A stretch of 64,000 bases of DNA, from the NCBI GenBank assembly GCA_039707465.1, contig CM077646.1:83577215-83641214 (forward strand), read 5' to 3'. Positions 60,416 to 64,000 of this stretch are shown here, in pieces. The notes beneath the pieces were generated by a model. That model was not told where the DNA came from. It was given only the letters and a program-made list of their open reading frames with translations, and searched no databases. A program made the translations under genes and the position numbers. Origin of the DNA: Rhabdophis nuchalis (taxonomy: Eukaryota > Chordata > Lepidosauria > Squamata > Natricidae). Positions within the stretch are counted from its first letter, which is position 1, and every line of letters begins with the position of its first letter.

Positions 60416-62801
60416 TCTTTCAATAAGGCTCACATCTTTTCTATTACAGATAATTATTGGAAAGGTTGAGAAACTTTAGTTTCCAGGCTAGAGGCATATA
60501 TCTTTCTATGAGGCAGGGGCATCTGCCTACAGAAGCACTACAACTTCTGCCTACAGAAGCACCTAAAAGCCAAGTTGACAGTGATAACTGCATAGTTGAA
60601 GCTTTACCCATTTTTATGTGTGACATAGTGTTAGATGCATATTACAAGACAGGGCTTTGATGCCATTTTGGCTCTTCTGACCCTTCCTGTGGACATCCCT
60701 GCTATAGGTTGTTAAGCTAACCTATGACTTACACTGAGTTTCAAAGCCAAGGAAAAAAGCACTCAACACAGAAGGCCTTCTCTTCATTGCCACTAAAGAG
60801 GCCTATAACAGCATTGAAGGTGGTGGTAGAGATTCTGCATTAATATTTTCCATATGCTGTATAGTAAATAATATCTGAGTATATTTTACGTGAAATTGCT
60901 GACTATGCTAATTGCATGTCCGCTACGACATCTGTATTTTTAAATTTATATTCTTTGTTCAGCTGACTTTCATTTAAAAACCTTTGAGGTTTAAAACTTA
61001 ACCCATCCCTTTTTCCAGCAACAAAACATACAGACATTGCAGTTCTGCTCTCTCTTTCCTCCTCTGTTGCTGGTTTAGTAGCTCCATTTGTTGGGACATG
61101 TGAAACAGAAAATTGTGGCATAGCGTTCATGTAGTCAAATATCAAACATCATTGCTTTGCTTCTAATCTGGAATGCAGGGGCTCAAACCCGTGGCTTCCA
61201 GATGGATTAAACATCAACACTCATAATTCCTACGACATGAGGATTCAAGTCCAGCAAGTTAAGAAACGTGTTTCTAATTATGAGGGTAATAATATTTGCA
61301 CCACAAATAATACATAGCAACCTCAATAGTTGCAGTAAGTAGTCATTACTTGAGGTGTCCATTAGGCTTCTCACCTTTTTAGAGTGGTCATTGTAGGCGT
61401 TCATCACTTATCCCCACTTAGAGAGAGTTATTTTTCTATACTTGAGAAATACATGAACCAAGCCAACTTGCTACTGGACACAGTACAGAACTGGGAATTT
61501 GAGGAAAGTAAGCCTACTGGGAATAATGGGACAAGATGGATCTTAGCTATGTTCAATTGTGAAGTTAAAAACAGAACTTGGGGGCTCAGCTTTATTACCC
61601 ACACCTGTTATCTTGACTCATAGCAGTGAGCAGTTTCCTTTTACTCTTTATAAGTTGAATACGGTTAGAAGATTAGTAGCTGCAACCATACACTTTTCAA
61701 TGTTCTTCTTTGACCTGTATGAGATTAATAAGGTTGCAAATCCAATATGTTGGATAATGGACAGTTTCTATATTTTTGAATTATCTTGCTTATCTTTGGC
61801 ACTGACTATTATGATATTAATCTTTGTTGCACTGGTTTATTCTGAACTGTTTGCATGTTGTAGTCTACAAGTTGCAAACATATCATGCATCTGGAAATTA
61901 AAGCAAATGTTTAAAACTCTGGGCTACGCAATTACTATTTTATTAGTTCATTAACTATGTTCCAAAACATAATTTACATTATATAAACTGCATGAAGAAA
62001 AAAGATGTAAGCAAGAAAAAATGTTTGGGATGACGAGAAGAAACCAAAATGGATGTATATTTGCTCCCAGCAACCTAGTTTTGGCATGTATTATGGAATA
62101 CTGTTTATGTGAGGCTTGGCAAAAACCAATTCCAGACATGGCAATGTTTCTAAAATCTGAGGAACATCTATTTAAACTCTTAGCTTTCTACAGGTTCTGG
62201 AAAAATAATGAATTTTCAAATGATATAACATGTTGGCCTGGTTAAACATACTTTCCATTTCCTCAACTACACCAAGAATAAATATGGTGCCTGTAACATG
62301 CTATTTTTTAACCCAACTTAAGAGCCAAAGAATCTGTTGCCTTCCCTTTAATTGCTACTTTGTTGCAATCACACAAGCTGATTGAATTTCCTTACTTTTG
62401 AAAAAAAATGTTGACCTTTTTAATACTTTGATACTCAAGTTAGGCAACATATTTTAAACTCTATTGGAGTGTTCATGATTTTGTCTTTAAATTGACCTCA
62501 AAATACTCTTCCATTTAACCTGACTCTAAATTAAGTGAAAATATTCATCCAGTCCACTGTAATTATAAATGGCATTATTCCTATAATATAAAATCATTCT
62601 ATGTCAGAGGCCTGTACTCCTTGCCACACACACAGTAATTCAGTCAGGATTTAACATTCTGATAGTTTTCTTGTTCATCTCTTCCTTTCTGCCTATTCTG
62701 CTGGTGTTTACTATATGAAATCAGTATCCTTTAAAGGAGTATGATAGAGATAAGTAAGCCTGGTAATTCAGATCAGCAGAGCCAGGACTAACCATCTGTA
62801 A
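60416..62801. other. Gene-free stretch with two unexplained ORFs
   Basis: 80-codon minus ORF (60903-61145) and 131-codon plus ORF (61559-61954). Neither shows a domain I recognise nor convincing splice structure. Confidence 0.4.
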
Positions 62802-62898
62802 CAGTGGTAGTCAACCTGGTCCCTACCGCCCACTAGTGGGTGTTCCAGCTTCCATGGTGGGTGGTAGGGGTTTTGTCCGATACTGAAGCACTTTCCTT
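62802..62898. mobile_element. Truncated hAT-type MITE (GGTAGTCAAC family)
   Basis: One terminus (CAGTGGTAGTCAACC) and the CCCACTAGTGGG core are present. The rest is replaced at about 62898 by the L2-like fragment. Confidence 0.7.
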
Positions 62899-63885
62899 TG
62901 GAAGCCGTGCAGGTCTGGATGGGGAGGAACGGGCTCCGACTCAACCCGTCCAAGACCGAGTGGCTGTGGTTTCCGGCGCCGCAATATAGCCAGTTAGTTC
63001 CATCTCTGGCTATCGAGGGTGGAATTACTACCCTCCGCAGAAAGGGCCTGCAACTTGGGTGTCTTCCTGGATTCCCGGCTGTCCTTAGATGACCATCTGA
63101 CCACCATGGCCAGGGGGGCCTTCTATCAGGTTCACCTGATACGCCAGTTGCGCCCCTTTCTGGATCGTGGTGCCCTACATACAGTCACTAAAGCTCTTGT
63201 CATTTCTCGCCTGGACTATTGAAATGCTCTCTACATGGGGTTTCCCTTGAGATGCATCCGGAGGCTCCAGTTGGTACAGAATGCGGCCGCTCAGGGGATC
63301 TTGGGAGTTTCAAAATACTCCCATGTAACACCTCTCCTGCACGAGCTGCACTGGCTACCGGTAGCCTTCCGGGTGCGTTTCAAGGTTTTAGTGACCATCT
63401 TTAAAGCGCTCCATGGCAGCGGGCCTGGTTACTTGCAGGACCGCCTACTACCACATACCTCCATTCGACCCGTCCACTCCCACAGGGAGGGCCTCCTTCG
63501 AGTGCCGTCTGCCAGATAATGCCAGCTGGCGACGCCCAAGGGAAGAGCCTTCTCTGTGGTAGGCCCTGCCCTCTGGAATGACCTCCCCCCTGACCTTCAC
63601 ACTATCACCGACCTTCGCCTCTTCCGCCAGACACTGAAAACATATTTCTTCCATATGACCGGCCTGGCATAGCTGCTACAGTTATGATATTTTTAGAGTT
63701 GGGTTTTAAATTTATATTGGTCTTTTAGCACGGGCTAAATTATTTAATTGTAGTTTTAACTTTTGTAGAATTTTGTATTGTTTGTATTTTTAGATTTTTA
63801 AATTCCTGTGCGCTGCCCTGAGTCCCATTTTGGGAGATAGGGTGAGATAGAAATCTAATAAATAAATAAAATAAATAAATAAATA
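62896..63885 (+). mobile_element. L2-like LINE 3' fragment with RT thumb
   Basis: The longest L2-like piece here. It encodes the end of the RT domain (WMGRNGLRLNPSKTEWL; LGVFLDSRLSLDDHL after a frameshift; ALVISRLDY) and the C-terminal LHWLPVAFRVRFKVL segment, with frame breaks. It ends in an (AAAT)n tail. These motifs place it in the L2-type non-LTR clade. Confidence 0.8.
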
Positions 63886-64000
63886 TAATTAAATTTGTAT
63901 TATACACACTGTAAATCACCGGTGTCAATCTCAATTGTGTCACACGACATATCATGCCATTCTTTGCCTTTGCAGAGCTGGGGTGGGTGTGGCGTGCATG

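Noticed and set aside
60903..61145. 80-codon minus-strand ORF, possible exon
   Set aside because: Its composition is less AT-driven than its neighbours, but flanking splice signals are not convincing and no family is recognised.
61559..61954. 131-codon hydrophobic plus-strand ORF
   Set aside because: It looks like a possible membrane segment but has AT-driven composition, no homology I recognise and no splice context.

Overview
The window looks like squamate reptile (snake or lizard) nuclear DNA. It is AT-rich and intron-bearing. Its repeats are a typical squamate mix: a long CR1 LINE, RTE/BovB fragments, L1 fragments, many 3' ends of an L2-like LINE, tRNA-derived SINEs, and large numbers of short hAT-type and Tc1/mariner-type non-autonomous DNA transposons. 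I saw no sign of prokaryotic gene organisation, CRISPR arrays or rRNA/tRNA genes.

One host gene is clearly present, on the minus strand between 5718 and 32540: ECM2 (extracellular matrix protein 2). It has nine coding exons, all with GT-AG borders and matching phases, totalling 2187 bp (728 codons plus stop). They encode a signal peptide, a basic stretch, a 10-cysteine VWFC domain, a Glu-rich acidic domain with an RGD, a Cys-containing LRR N-cap, and a leucine-rich repeat array ending in the conserved small-proteoglycan-type C-terminal cap. An intron acceptor lies 15 bp upstream of the ATG, so at least one non-coding 5' exon must lie further right. A candidate first exon with a strong donor is at about 46.7-46.95 kb. 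In mammals ECM2 lies with OGN, OMD and ASPN inside the large CENPP locus, so the flanks here may be CENPP intron, but I found no CENPP exon.

Layout: 1-5.7 kb is 3' flank with DNA-transposon MITEs and an L2-like tail. 5.7-32.5 kb is ECM2, whose 9.9-kb intron (7946-17829) holds two L1-derived elements that keep ORF1 but have no ORF2. 32.5-64 kb is gene-poor and repeat-dense: a CR1 with an intact 955-codon ORF2 (37.3-40.1 kb), palindromic and nested hAT elements, a solo LTR nested in a mariner-type MITE (52.1-52.9 kb), a BovB tail split by a hAT element (53.9-54.7 kb), and several L2-like 3' fragments.

The most interesting signals are the 'half-L1' family (two copies with long target-site duplications), a dense cluster of inverted repeats around tRNA-like SINE sequence inside one of them, a set of hAT insertions whose 8-bp duplications nearly all read nnnTAnnn (Buster-type), and several nested insertions whose order can be read from the duplications.
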